From Thalassia testudinum (taxonomy: Eukaryota > Streptophyta > Magnoliopsida > Alismatales > Hydrocharitaceae): 64,000 nt of DNA. The first letter of the stretch is position 1. Each line of letters opens with the position of its first letter. This document shows, piece after piece, positions 33,563 to 45,121 of this stretch. Position numbers and translations under genes: made by a program. The stretch spans positions 97,433,501-97,497,500 of the forward strand of contig JAZHRO010000014.1 of the NCBI GenBank assembly GCA_037157565.1, given 5' to 3'. The notes below the pieces were generated by a model. That model saw nothing but the letters and a program-made list of their open reading frames with translations, searched no databases and had not been told where the DNA came from.

Positions 33563-35371
33563 TCTTCTTCTTTGTTTTCAGTAGGGCTTCAGGGAAAAAG
33601 ATATGGGTGGTATTTTCAATTTTCGATCCCTAGGCCTTATTGTCTTCTTCAATCTCCTCTCTCTCAAGCTCCCCAGGGTTTTGGTTTCTAGAAGGTATTT
33701 TAGGATTCTGGGTTTTCTTTCCACTTCTCAAGGTGACGGAGTTTGTAGAGGCATATGCGTTCGGGTTTTGAGGTGGGTTAGTGAAGATTGGAGGTTCTTG
33801 ATTGGTCTTGTAACCAGAAGAAGAGGAGGGATCCTGCTCAACCACTTCAGCATGTGCTTGTGGGTCCCTTTGATTCCCGTACCCTTGGACTTTATTGCCC
33901 TGATCTTGCACTTTGTGTGGGTTGGGTACAGATTGGGATGGTAGAGATTTGGGTTGTCAATTGTTGGAAATTAACTTGGATTGCAAGTTATCCAATGATG
34001 TCTTCATTTGTTGCATAACCTGAAGCATGGACCCTTGCATTTCCACCATCATCCGGTTTAAATTAGCCTACCCTACAGATTGTTGGGCATTCCAAGATGG
34101 CTGAGTAACAAGTCTTGGGGGCAACTAGGTGTACACCTAACCCTGACCGATAGGTCTTTGAGATGCATAGTTGCTGGGTCAATTTTGAGTCTGTTTCCCC
34201 TAACTTTTCTAGGAGAAGTTAGGGTGGTTCCTCCAACCTGAGTTATAAGTGTTGGAATACAGGTTGGACCTAACATTCTCCTACATTACATATGCATCCT
34301 TATAGGATGAGGATGGAGAGAAGGAAGGATCTAAAAAACTGGGATCAAAGGCCCCAGTTTGGAACCCATAATGTTTCGAGAAATCCTGGCTCACAGGTTG
34401 AGTCGATTCAAGTTGGTTCATGAACTCTAGCCCCGTGGGGTGTGAGGAATGGAATCCCGAATTTTGGGATTGAGTAGGTGTAGAAGTGTTTCCCAAATTC
34501 CCAGTCATCCATTCTGTCATTCTTTTAGCAATCAAGTCCATTTTATCAAGCTTACTACAAATCAAGTCCATGTCAAATGAATGAGAATCCTATATCTCAT
34601 TAGCATTTGATCTGGTTTGTTGGGATCGGTTGAATGCATCCATGGAGGAGTGCTAAATGGTGTTCTCACTCATTTCCTCAAACAGGTCGTATGTGCTCTC
34701 TGCATACCTATTGAAGAAATTACCTCTGTAGGAGGTGTCCACATGATTACGAAGTTGTTCAACCAACCCGTGATAGAAAATCTATACGAGTTGCCATTTC
34801 AACACCTCATGGTGTGGACACTTCCTTAAAAGTTCCTAGAATTGCTCCCAAACACCATGAAACAGTTCCCTCGGCAGCTGGGCGAAAGTGGTAATCGCCT
34901 ATTGCAAGGCATTGGTCCATCCGATTGGGAAGAATTTCTTCAGGAAGGTCGACTTAAGAGCGGCCCATGTTTCTATCGGCCTTCTGATGGCTGGTACCAA
35001 TGTGTGGCCTTATCCCATAGAGAGTGGGGAAAGAGCCTCATGATCATTTGCTCTTCATTCACATTCGTTGCTTTGTTGGTCTGAATCAAAGTGGTTAGAT
35101 CCTCCAAGTGCTGGAATGGGTCCTCCAAGCTAAGCCCATGGAAATGCTTAATCAAATATAAGACTTGGGGCTTGATTTCTATGTCACCGGTGGGAATCAT
35201 GATTCCGGGACATTCCCCATAGTTTCAAGGATCATAGAAATCCTTCAAGGGCCGAGCACCCTGACCATTCATTCATTTGAACCATTACTGCAACTGCAAC
35301 AATTCTTCCAAATGCCTCTGAATCAGCTCTTACTAGTTCGAGGGTAGGGGAGGTGGTTGTTGATCAGCCAT
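33563..35371 (-). pseudogene. element C gag relic
   Basis: ATG at 35371 (MADQQPPPLPS), with stops within 20 codons. Later fragments: IEIKPQVLYLIKHFHGLSLEDPFQHLE near 35180, MRLFPHSLWDKATHWYQ near 35030, KKFFPIG-like text near 34930, YDPSFLDPSFSPSS near 34330 and the VTLRSGKKTQNPK motif near 33735. The domain order matches element B gag. Multiple stops and frame changes. Confidence 0.8.
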
Positions 35372-36692
35372 GGGATCTACTTTGCTATAGCTGAACCTCT
35401 GCCTCCTAGAATGGTCTAAAGGTCCTTCCAATCTAGGGTTCAATGACCTCCTTCCAAGTATACACTGGAAGGAAGTCGGAAGAACAGGGAAGAGAAGGAA
35501 CCCTGCAGCACAAAACTACAAGCCTGTCCTATGGTTGGGTAGCCTAAAGGTCTACAGACCCTCAGAATCTATCCTAAGATTATGGACAATTTACTCTACT
35601 TATATCCACGCAATCCAACTTGTTAGAAGGAGGGATTGGGGAGAAGGTTCTTCCTTTGGCTTGCGCATCCAATTCCTAGTGTACCCCCCAGCCGCGGTCG
35701 TTTGACGCTACTCCCCTAGCTAGACATCCGATTGACTAGTATAAGCAGGTTAATCATGAACAATCTCAATGTGGATCTCGATGACTGAACCAGTCCTTAG
35801 GGCCAAAGTCTAATCAATTTTACTTAGGGTTGGGATATTGGTGCTTCAGGAATATGATGGGCCCCTTAATGGGTTGTGCCCTTAATGATTTGTTTGAGAA
35901 TGTGTGAATGTGCACAACTAAGAAGTTTTCAAACAAGATTATTAATGATGAGGTGAGTTTTAGGGTTCGAATCTTGCTTAATAGCTTTTAGGATTCAAAT
36001 ATTAGGTGTATTCAACAAAGTTTTGTGAGAAAAACCAAGTTTTGAAAGCACGAGTTCATGTGTTTTTCCTTTATAAATCAAGAAAATTTGGAGTGCCTGG
36101 TTTGACCTAATTACTGAATCCTATGGGGTAGCTACAAAATGAATACCTTTTATATTAGGTGGTGTGGCCCAAACAATTCAATCAATTGGCCCAAATGCAC
36201 CACCGATTGAGGTACACAGAAGGGTGATTAACCTAATATGATTTCTACTCCTTTATGTGTTGAATTGGTGTACTGGTTCCACAAGTCGAAATCCCGATTG
36301 AGTAGATGAAAATCAAGTTAGGTTATGTGCCTCAAATGTGGGTGTATAAAGTGCGTATATTGATTTGTCCCATAGAAAGTATCTTTTTGTTTTCCTTTTA
36401 TATAAAATGCGTGGGTGAGATGAGTGGAGGTGGAAAATAAGACAAACAATTCTATCCTAGGGCTTATGCAAGCACCTAAGTAGATTTGGTCTAGGTTATG
36501 TGTGTGGCGAAATGAAACTAGTAGGGGGGAAATGTGGGAGACACTTACAAAGTACTCTACTCGCACTTTACTCCAACCTACTACACTTGGATCTCCATGC
36601 TAGGGTACCTGCAAGATAATAGATCAGAGATAAGTGGGGTTAGTAATATGTTAATGCAAAGAAGCACAGAAAATAAGGTAAATTCCGTTGCC
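35372..36692 (-). other. element C untranslated leader
   Basis: About 1.3 kb with no protein recognised. It carries GTCAAACGACC (minus, 35706-35696), 324 nt upstream of the gag ATG, in a GC-rich patch shared with B and G. Confidence 0.7.
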
Positions 36693-36710
36693 TCCCCGGC
36701 AACAGTGCCA
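36693..36710 (-). promoter_or_regulatory. element C primer-binding site (tRNA-Asp)
   Basis: The plus strand reads TCCCCGGCAACAGTGCCA, two mismatches (both transitions) from the tRNA-Asp 3' end, 3 bases from the LTR that begins TGATGG at 36714. Confidence 0.85.
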
Positions 36711-36713
36711 AAA

Positions 36714-38297
36714 TGATGGATGTGTTTCACGTGGTAGAAATCGGGGTTTGGTGGAACCCATCATCGTAGTCTCAAACTCCGTTATCAAATACAATTTTAC
36801 TGGAACTCCAAGGGTGTTCTGGGCCGAACATAGGGAGGTGACGTTTGCTTTGTTTGAAAACCACGCTTCGTTTTGTTTCTTTTTGATATTTTGAGGTTTT
36901 TTTTTTTTGTGTTTTTGAAATAAAAAGACAAGCAGAATAAATTTACAAGAGAGATGGAATCAAATATGATATATTGCACAAATGTCTATTACAGTAATCT
37001 ACGAAAGCATAAAAGAGACGGAGGTGAGAAGGAATCTCTCGAATCAGTTATTCAGCGAGACGATGGTACCTAGCGGAAGCTTGGATGGAGTTGAGCGAGA
37101 TGACGGAGGTGAGATGTAGGAGGACACCAGGTAGAGGAATGCTTCACCAAGGCTCTGGAATGGAGGTGAGGAGGCGGAGGTGATTTGCTATCGGAATGGA
37201 GGTGGGATGACGGCTCCATGGCGACCTATGAAGGTGATGGGATGAGGGATGAATATTTGGTGGGAAGTAAGATTATTACACTAATAAGAGGCCTTTGGAT
37301 CTTGAGAGTAAGATCTAATGGAGTTTTAGTACGCTACTAAAACTTAAGAGTAGGAGGGAGTGGAGTAGGTAGAGATGAAGAGGAATAAGGGGCGTAGGGG
37401 TGTTAATATAGTGGAGGGAAGAAGAAATTCATGTAGATGGCTGTAGTGACAGCTGCAAGAGTCACTAAAGACCCCATGTAGCTGTCGCTGAAGATCGCAC
37501 CCCCACCTCTCACACCTGTAGCTGACCTTGCTCCTACGGGCAATTAGTGACGGTTGTAAGCATCACTAAAGGTCCACCCAAGCTATCATTGTTGTCTACA
37601 GCTCACACTTACACACGCTCATGCTTGGATCAGGCATGAACCATTGGCAACGGTTGGATCAGAGGCTGACGATTGAGATGGCGCAGAGATCGCGCGCTCG
37701 TTGGCACGTCAAATTGGGCATCGATCGGCACGTGATCGAATGCATGTAGATCGCGTAGGTCTGATTGTGCCACATCGCCTCTCTTTCTGCCGCTTGATGG
37801 CCATCCAACCAGTGTAATTTGATTGCACCCGAGCTTGCGAGATCGCCTCCCCCCATCGTGGCTCGAACTCTTACTCGCAGATTGCGAGCACTTGACTTCA
37901 CCGTTTTGCCAAAGTCATGATTTGTCGAGAGGGTGGTGCAATCGCATGGTGTGGAGCGCCGCTCAACCATTGGATTGAGATCCAACGCCTTAGATCTCTC
38001 CATGCGTGATGCTAGGGCGACCATGGTTCATGTTGGGGGGTCTAGATGGAGCCACGTGGCTCCATCTGGACCATCCATCTTCTTATTGTAGAGGGTGCTA
38101 CAGAGCTCTGATCGAGGGTATTTTTGCGTTGACGGACTGCGATCGTCGCTCCGGATTCATCCGTACAGTTGTATTCTTCATGTAGAGATCGTAAAGATGT
38201 CCCACTACCTCCTGGCCATGTAAAATAGAAGAATTCATGTACTTAATATACAACTATCCTAAATGGCATGCAATGGATGTTATGCAATATATCATTA
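36714..38297 (-). repeat. element C 5' LTR, truncated at its outer end
   Basis: Matches 4653-5857 and then 28012 to about 28410. The expected final 90-100 bp ending GTTTATCA are missing; the sequence changes to AT-rich DNA near 38297. The uninterrupted CACTT at 37889-37893 is the empty target of element A. Confidence 0.85.
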
Positions 38298-38815
38298 GGT
38301 TTATATATATATTTTTTGAATGTTGAATGTTTTATGTTCCATGTCATATGTTGAATTCTCATATTGTGTGTGTTTTGTATGTTATATATATTTGAAGGAG
38401 TTATAAGATTCTAAGATCATAGAATCGTGTAACCCTAAACGTTATATTAAGAAAGAAGCATACATATATACACAATAGTTCTACAAATAACCATCATGTT
38501 TAACCATTCTCAGAAAACTGTCATTTATACAATTATACGATGGTTGAACAACCGTCGTCTACGGTTTACGTATACCGAAGACGATGGTGATCCAAACCAA
38601 CGTTTATAGCTTATTGTCGATAGTTTGTACAAGAACTGTCATCAATAAACGAGACGATGATTTCTAAAACCATTGTCTAAAATATGATAGTTTTAAATAA
38701 AAATCATCGTCTATACACTGACGCAACACACACTTTCGCGACGACAGAATACAACGGTTTGCATTGAATAGGTGATGGTTGATAGTCATCATGAAAACCG
38801 TTCTTCCTTATAGTG
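38298..38815 (+). mobile_element. CACTA transposon right terminus with subterminal repeats
   Basis: Ends TTCCTTATAGTG at 38815; read from the end this is CACTATAAGGAA, the CACTA-type terminus. The 300 bp inside it carry short inverted and direct repeats of the type AACCGTCGTCTACGG, ACGATGGT and ACCATTGTCTA, as subterminal repeats of En/Spm elements do. No left terminus is visible on the same side of element C. It may belong to the element whose ORF1-like relic is at 3960-4590. Confidence 0.6.
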
Positions 38816-39098
38816 ATGCTCAATGACATTAATGTGAAAACTGTGGGAAGCTCTTGAATCCCACTAAGTTAAAGACTCTAAAGTGTAAGGTAATTTTGCA
38901 TGCCATAAGCTAGTTTAGTGATAGGTCCTTTTACCTTCGATGGCACATGGCACATAGATTGTGAGACTTAAATTCTGTCAATGATATACATTTCTTTGTT
39001 CTTTTTTCCAAAATAGGTATGCTGCACCACTCCAAAGATCAATGATACTAATCACATGTTTTCACTTGATAATGGAATTCGTTTCTTCTTTTTTGCAG
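38816..39098. other. unassigned DNA, probably intron upstream of the callose synthase exon relic
   Basis: AT-rich DNA with no recognisable coding block, ending in a T-rich stretch and CAG at 39098. Confidence 0.4.
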
Positions 39099-39398
39099 AA
39101 GGATGGTGACTCATCTAAGATTGATGTGGTTGTACTGCTGATGTAAGACATGTTAGAAGTAGTTACTCATGAAATGGTTAGTGAGAATCAGTTGGTCAAT
39201 GTCACAAATTTGTTCAGTTTTTATTGCCAAGTTTTTGAGTATCCATGGATCAAGTATTTCTAATGTGCTTACAATGAGTTGGTTGAGTTAGGTCATGGTA
39301 ACAAGGATGTTGTTCCTCGGAGGCAGCTTTTTGTTGGTATAGATTCAAAGCCAGCTGTGCTATTTGGTCTAGTTATGACTGCTCAATGGGAAGAATAG
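39099..39398 (+). pseudogene. callose synthase (glucan synthase-like) exon relic
   Basis: A 300-bp block bounded by a splice acceptor (TTTTTTGCAG before 39099) and a donor (GTAAAT after 39398). Translation gives VVLLM-stop-DMLEVVTHEM, then NELVELGHGNKDVVPRRQLF, then GIDSKPAVLFGLVMTAQWEE-stop. Callose synthases of the CALS3/GSL12 group have LFQDMLEVVTRD, ELVELGH and RRQLF.GTD.KPA..F....TAQWEEQ in this order, upstream of their glycosyltransferase 48 domain. Callose synthases make beta-1,3-glucan at the plasma membrane. Three in-frame stops, an extra stretch of about 25 codons in the middle and isolation from other exons show a dead fragment. It was probably captured or duplicated by a transposon. 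Confidence 0.75.
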
Positions 39399-40080
39399 GT
39401 AAATAAAAGAAACAAACATCACTTTATTGGAGCTAGAGAATGTAGATGCTGTGTCAATTATATTTTACTCACAAAAGAATTTTCCAGGTTTTGTTTTGTA
39501 GCCAATTAATTCTTTAATTTGTTAAGAACATCTGCCAACACTTCCATTTGCCAAAAGATGGCATATCAATTATATTAATTCTTTCATCTGCCAAGCACTT
39601 TGGTTAATTCTTTCATAAATAATTGCGTGACATTAATTTCTTGCATGTTTTATGATAATGATGCAACTTGTAATTTGAATTTCTAGGAAATGTTATATTC
39701 ATCCTAGAAAGCATGGATATTTTTTAGTAGATTTTATTCCCTTTTTCTACTATTTTGTAAAGGTAGATACTTATGATTTTGTTTCAATATTTATTTCCTT
39801 TTTGTTTTCTATTTTGAGACTTGATATACTTTTGCTGTAATAGAATAAATTTGATCTTTATTAACTCTATCAATTTCCTTATTTTCATTGTAGTATATGA
39901 AAAAGATACACTTGTGTACCTTATATAATATAGAAAAAAATAGACTAGACGATACCTAATAATACATTTATAAATTAGTATATTAAGAAATTATGGCAAC
40001 AATAATGGAAAAATGTTACCATATGTGTTCAACGAAACCTTATTTTCTACAGTAACATTTCTTCTTGTGACCAAATATCA
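39399..40080. other. AT-rich DNA after the callose synthase exon relic
   Basis: Intron-like, T-rich DNA without further exons that I can recognise. Confidence 0.45.
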
Positions 40081-40296
40081 ATTTAAACATGGAATACTTA
40101 CCTATAGCGATGATATTGTCGACATTTAACAATGTTAGAGTTGATAGCCTTGATCTATAGCGATGGATAAAACCGTTGCTACTAGTATGAAGTCAAATTA
40201 GACAACTTTAGAAATTTCACCATCGCTGTAGAGTGAGGTACATCACCGATAGTTTTTACCATCAACATAGCCCACAACAATGCCTCTTAATAGAAT
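40081..40296. repeat. CACTA-like subterminal repeats, left part
   Basis: Short repeats CCTATAGCGATGATATTG (40101), CTATAGCGATGGATAAAACC (40154) and the inverted ACCATCGCTGTAGAG (40219), plus CACCGATAGTTTTTACC (40244). The series is interrupted by the solo LTR and continues at 41813. AGAAT at 40292-40296 is the target duplication. Confidence 0.5.
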
Positions 40297-41807
40297 TGAT
40301 GTAAACACATTTATTGAGGGTAAAATGGCTATTCATGCATGTTCCTAGGCTTATATTTGGATTTCATGTTATAAATATTGCATAGCATGCATCATTCTTC
40401 ATTTAGAGTAGTATATAATTTAGGTTAATTGCATCCCTTTTGTGGTCACAAGAGAGATATTTATTTCGAAGCCCCAAATTGACGATCCAACCATACGGAT
40501 CTGATCAAGACGATGATTAGAGTCCAACGCCTTCGAAATCACCTCGATTGGAGTCCCATAGCACCATATGCAGTCCGACGAAGATCAACGACCATTTGAC
40601 TAGGTGACATAATTTGGAGCTTCAAATGACAAATCCGACTGTGCGGATGGATTTGGGTAAACAATCACAAGCTAAACGGTGTGAAAATCAACTCAATCCG
40701 ACCTTTGAAGAAGCCTCTACAACGAAAAGAAGATGGACGACCCAGATTGCACCACGTGGTGTAGCCCAGGCCACCCATGCACACGCACTTGCCATCGCAC
40801 GGAGGTAGTGTGGGTGCGCGCGCACGGAGGTGCGCATGCGCACAGCGAGCTCTAGCGCGTGAAGCGTGCGCGCGCATGGAGAGCACGAAGCACAGTACCA
40901 GTGGAGCATGCAGTGGATCTTCAACGACAGACTGGTAGTTTTACAGTGACGCTTACAACCGTTGCTAATTCATTGCATGCCAGCAAAGCCAGCTGTGGGC
41001 GCTAGTGGGCATGAGATGCCTACAGTGACGTTTCCAGCGACTACCTAGATGTCACTAATGGTCTCATACCTATTTTTTGCCTCTTCTCCTTCACTATAGA
41101 AGGACCTAACCCTTTCCCTTCCAAGTCATCTCTACCTACTCTACTCCCACCTACTCCCAAGCTCTAGCAAGCCTACCAACGCTCCATTAGATCTTGTTCT
41201 CAAGCTCCCATGGCACCTATTAGTGTAGCGAACCTCTGCCCCACCAAATATTCCTCCAACTTCCCATCCCCATTCATAGGTCGCCTTGGAGCCGTCCTTC
41301 CACCTTTATTCCAGTAGTAGATCATCTCGTCTTCTCACCTCCATTCCGGAGCCACGCCAAAGCTTTCCTCAACCCAACATCCTCCTGCATCTCACCTCCA
41401 TTGTCCTGCTCCTCACTTCTTTCGTCTGAGCTTCCGCTAGGCATCGTCGTCTCGCCGAACAGCCGATTCGGGAGATTTCCTCTCACCTCCCTCTCTTTTT
41501 ATCCTTTCAGTGTTTATTGCAATTAACATTGGAAGTAATATATATCAGATTTGTTCCACATCTCTATCTTGTGATTTGTTTGCTTGTTTTCACCTTACAA
41601 AAATACAAAAAAATAACAAAACCCTAAAATACCAAAGAGAAACAAATTGAAGCACGGTTTTCACTTAAAGTAAACGTCGCCTCCCTATGTTCGACCTGGG
41701 AATCCCTTGGAGTTTCGGTATAAATTTTATCTGATTGACGTGTTTTGTAGCTATGACGATGGGTTACTCATAACCCCGATTTTTAACATGCGAATCATGC
41801 CCGACCA
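40297..41807 (+). mobile_element. solo LTR of the C/D family, TSD AGAAT
   Basis: 1511 bp, TGATGTAA...CCGACCA, flanked by identical 5-bp duplications AGAAT (40292-40296 and 41808-41812). It aligns end to end with LTR D (6873-8382) and with the reverse complement of the element C LTRs. There is no internal sequence, so it is a solo LTR from recombination between the two LTRs of a full element. Degraded TATA at 41094-41103. Confidence 0.9.
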
Positions 41808-41812
41808 AGAAT

Positions 41813-41918
41813 GCCAAGTTGACCATCAGAATAGGCATACATAGCTATAGTGACAATATTTCAAACCTACACCGACGGTTTCTGACCATTGGCATAGGTA
41901 AAAACCATTGTTGTGATA
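41813..41918. repeat. CACTA-like subterminal repeats, right part and possible terminus
   Basis: Continues the series at 40081: AGCTATAGTGACAATATT, ACACCGACGGTTTCTG and GGTAAAAACCATTGTTGTGATAGG. The last, read inwards from its end, resembles a CACTA terminus (CACTACAACAA) but is altered, so the exact boundary is unsure. Confidence 0.4.
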
Positions 41919-42335
41919 GGACCTAGATTGATGTATAGCAGCCATGTTGCATTAATTATGCCCCGCAAATGTATGGTGGCCAGATCTCAGCCTTGCATCT
42001 TTAGCTTTTCATGCCTTTGTTTAGGAGGTGCTCTTGAATAGGACTAGGGAAGCCACTTACCTAGAAAATTGAGTCCTAAACAACAAGAAAATCACAACAA
42101 AATAAAGTAGTAGGAGGAAGTAGCCTTTCCAAAAAAAATGAAAATCAAAAAATTCCAAAAATAGTCTATGTTAAAAAATTCCAGAAAAAACCCAAAAATA
42201 GTGAGGTGTCCAATAAGAAGCCTTTTTAGGTTCAGTTGGGGGAATATGCCTTCGGGGTTGACCTCGAGATAGGAAAGGGTAAAGAGAAGCTACCAGTCCC
42301 TAGTAGGAAAATTCAAAGACTTGGATTGATAAGGT
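41919..42335 (+). other. element F 3' non-coding tail, left part
   Basis: A-rich tail with the AATTCCAAAAATAG and ATTCCAGAAAAAACCC stretches common before the 3' LTR of Athila-like elements. Interrupted by element E after AAGGT (42331-42335) and continued at 56073. Confidence 0.5.
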
Positions 42336-45083
42336 TGTTCTCACATTTTTGTGCGGGTTTAAAGTATATCACGTTGTAGTATAACCAACAAAACGTTTAA
42401 ACAAATATAAAGAATTTTATTACTCGAAAAACTAGAGTATCCGAGGTCGAACATGGGGAGCAAGCTCAGTACTTTTTAAAACAAAAGAATATAACTGTTA
42501 AATGAAAAGGATTGATTCAAAGAGAGAATTTTAAACAAGGATTTGTGAAATAAAAATAGAATTGGATGTCTGATTTCTGTATCAGACGTCCTAAATGTAA
42601 TCTCCTTTCTCTCTTCTTCTTCATTGCTCTTCTCTCTTTCTGCCTTTGCTTCTTGTCTTGTGCAGGCTTCTTCTTCCTGCCTTTGTTTCTTTTCTCTTAT
42701 TTCTTCTTCTACCTTGCCTTTCTTCTTCTTCACTTGGCCTCTCTTCGTTCTTCTCTTTCTTCTGCCTTGCCTTCCTTCTTCCTTCTCTTTGGTTCTCTAC
42801 GAAAGCTTCTCCTTCTTTTTCTGCTACACAGCCTCTTCTACTTTCTTCCCTTCCTGTTCTGCAGCTGCTAAGTGCTCGCTGTTTCCTTTGCTTCTTCCTT
42901 CTTGCACACACCACAGCCGAAGCAAAACCTGCCCCCGTCCGTCTACCTAAGCGTCTCTCTCTCTCACAAGCAATTCGCTCAAGGATGCTCTCCCAGAGCC
43001 ACACGGGTAGTCGGGTCGGATTCGCACCCGGGACCAGGCGCACCGGCAAGTGGTGGTGCGCGAGGAGTGCTCAAGGTTTGGGTCGCGAGTCGGATACCAC
43101 CAGATCCACGAGGTCAAGTCACAGACAAGGCGGGTGTGAGGGCAGGTGAGGGACCTCACCCCTGTGCTTATGGAGGCAATGAGAGTAAAACACAAAAATA
43201 ATTTATACTATACCTGTGCTTTGCGATCCCACGATGTGGGACTATCTGCTCAGGCCTACTTTCACACGCACCCGCAGAATTCTCGTCGTGCAATTTCCCC
43301 AGCTGCTGGCTTCGCAGCGCAACTTGCTGGCCTATGTTGCTTCGCAACACCTGCGTGCACCTGCTGCACCTGCAACCTGGAAGCCCTGGTGCCTGAAGCT
43401 GCTTCAAGCTCCTCGCTGCTTCAACCGTCAATGGCGGCAGGAGCTACAACCTGTTACACACAAAAACGGCCTATTGGCCTAATCAGATTAGCTGGAAACT
43501 TTCGTCGTGGCACGGCGAAGGCGGTGGGCGGTGCTGCAGGCAGCAGGTCGGCCTAGGCGTGCATGCCTAGGTCAACCTGTAGCCGGAGGTGTGGGGTTGT
43601 TCGGGGGGCTACTGTGGGGGTCTGGAGTGGCAGTGGAGGGGAGGAACGAGTTCCTGGTGGTGAGGCGGAGCTCACGAGGGGGTTGGCGAGCCGTGTGGAG
43701 GGGCGGAGTGGTGTGGGTGGCTCGCCGGAGGTCGGTCGGAGGCGAGGACGATGAAGGTGGTTAGGCACTGTCGGGGGGTAATCAGATAAAATAGCAGGGG
43801 GAAAAGAGAGAGGAGAGGATGGAGAGGGTATCTGGGGTGATCTGGAAGGAAGGGAGGCAGCGGAGTGGACGGCGCGTAACTGTCGTCGTCGGGGAAGAAG
43901 GACCCTGAGGGAGGGAGCAACGATGAGGAAGAGGTCAGGAACACGCGTGCTTGGTACGACGCGACGTGGGAGGAAGCGGCAGAGTTGACTATGCTGCTGG
44001 TATGGCAGTAGAGCGACGAGAAGGAGGAGAGGAGGTCGCCGGAGCTTGCGGGTCTTTTGGCCGGAGATGGGAGAGAGGGCAATTGGAGGGGATCTCCGTC
44101 AAAATCAAGCCTAGGTTCTGCGGCAGGGTCTAGGGAGCCATTTATAGGAGCTGGGAGAACGTTCTAGCGCGTGGATACCGCGCAATCACCTCCGTCGGCT
44201 CGCCGGAGTTGGAAAGAGGGTGGATACCCGAATATCTCGTGCGTTCACACGAGAGATTGGGTTCACACCAGCGATTGTAATTGGCTTTAGAAGGAAGGGA
44301 ATTCCTCAGAGAATCCCCCTTCCATTTCTGGGAGGGAATCTCTAAGGGATTAGAGAGTAATCCCTCTCTAAACCTCGTCGGAGCTCGGTTCTGCCCTAAT
44401 AATGGCGGCAGGACCGGATTGCAAAGGGGGCGAAAAACTTAGGGGGCTCTCTGCAAAGATATTCAAAAGATAGGGACCAAATTGTGCTTTGGGTGTACTA
44501 AATTGCAAAGTAGTTCAAGATGACCTCCCCTTAGTTCCAAATTTTGGTACAAACCTAATTTGGACCTAAGGAATCTAATGGTGAAGTTGTATTTTAGGTT
44601 TGACCGCGTTTGACTGGACATTTTGCTTAAAAACCCAAATTAGGTTAATTGAAGAGCTAGGACCCAAATCTACGTCAAACTGGGTTCCAAGGGCCAAATT
44701 AAGTGTTATAAACCCTAGACAATGTTTTTCCATGATTTTTAGAGGGTTTTCTTGATTTTGATTCTTACCGGAACCTTGTTAATTTATGCAGGTCTATTTT
44801 AGGGTTACCAAGTGTCATTTAATTCTTAGATTGCACATAAACCCATTTCTGATTGACTCAACCCACTTTTTATCTCATTTAGACCATTTGACCTATGTTT
44901 TGCCTTTGAGAAATCCCATTTATGTACTGCAATGGTAAAATTGCAGTTTTAACCTTTATTTCATGTTTTCTTCTCAGAGCACTTGTTCCTTCAGTTAAGC
45001 CTTCCTCTAGGTTATGTAGGAGCTTTTATCTTCTTTGTTAGGTCAAAATGAGCTAGTTATGGCTCATGATGAGGATCTCATCA
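42336..45083 (-). repeat. element E 3' LTR
   Basis: 2748 bp. In element sense it has the TATA box CTATAAATGG (44147-44138) and a CT-rich (plus) / GA-rich (sense) stretch near 42600-42860. Open frames are shared by both LTRs, for example the 136-codon minus frame 43672-44082, but have no recognisable domain. Confidence 0.95.
44138..44147 (-). promoter_or_regulatory. element E LTR TATA box
   Basis: CTATAAATGG on the minus strand; the 5' LTR has CTATAAAAGG at 55121-55130. An 11-bp dyad lies about 85 bp upstream (55214-55241 in the 5' LTR). Confidence 0.65.
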
Positions 45084-45121
45084 TACCCCCATGCCTAACT
45101 TTTGCTAGTCCCTTAGCAAAA
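45084..45121 (-). promoter_or_regulatory. element E 3' polypurine tract and stem-loop
   Basis: In sense: stem TTTTGCTA / TAGCAAAA (45100-45121, loop of 6), then CATGGGGGTA against the LTR at 45083. Spacing of 16 nt from stem to LTR, the same as in B and F. Confidence 0.75.

Larger units (their letters stand above)
4653..38297 (-). mobile_element. element C: Athila-like Ty3/gypsy retrotransposon, old, split by element A
   Basis: Minus-strand element. Its 3' LTR lies at the left in two parts (4653-5857 and 28012-28487), separated by element A. The internal region 28488-36713 encodes decayed integrase, RT/RNase H, protease and gag in minus-strand order. The tRNA-Asp primer site is at 36693-36710 and the 5' LTR begins at 36714. 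Left flank 4648-4652 is ACATA. The right LTR is truncated near 38297, so no matching duplication can be shown. The two LTRs differ at many sites, so the insertion is old. Coordinates include the nested elements. Confidence 0.85.
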
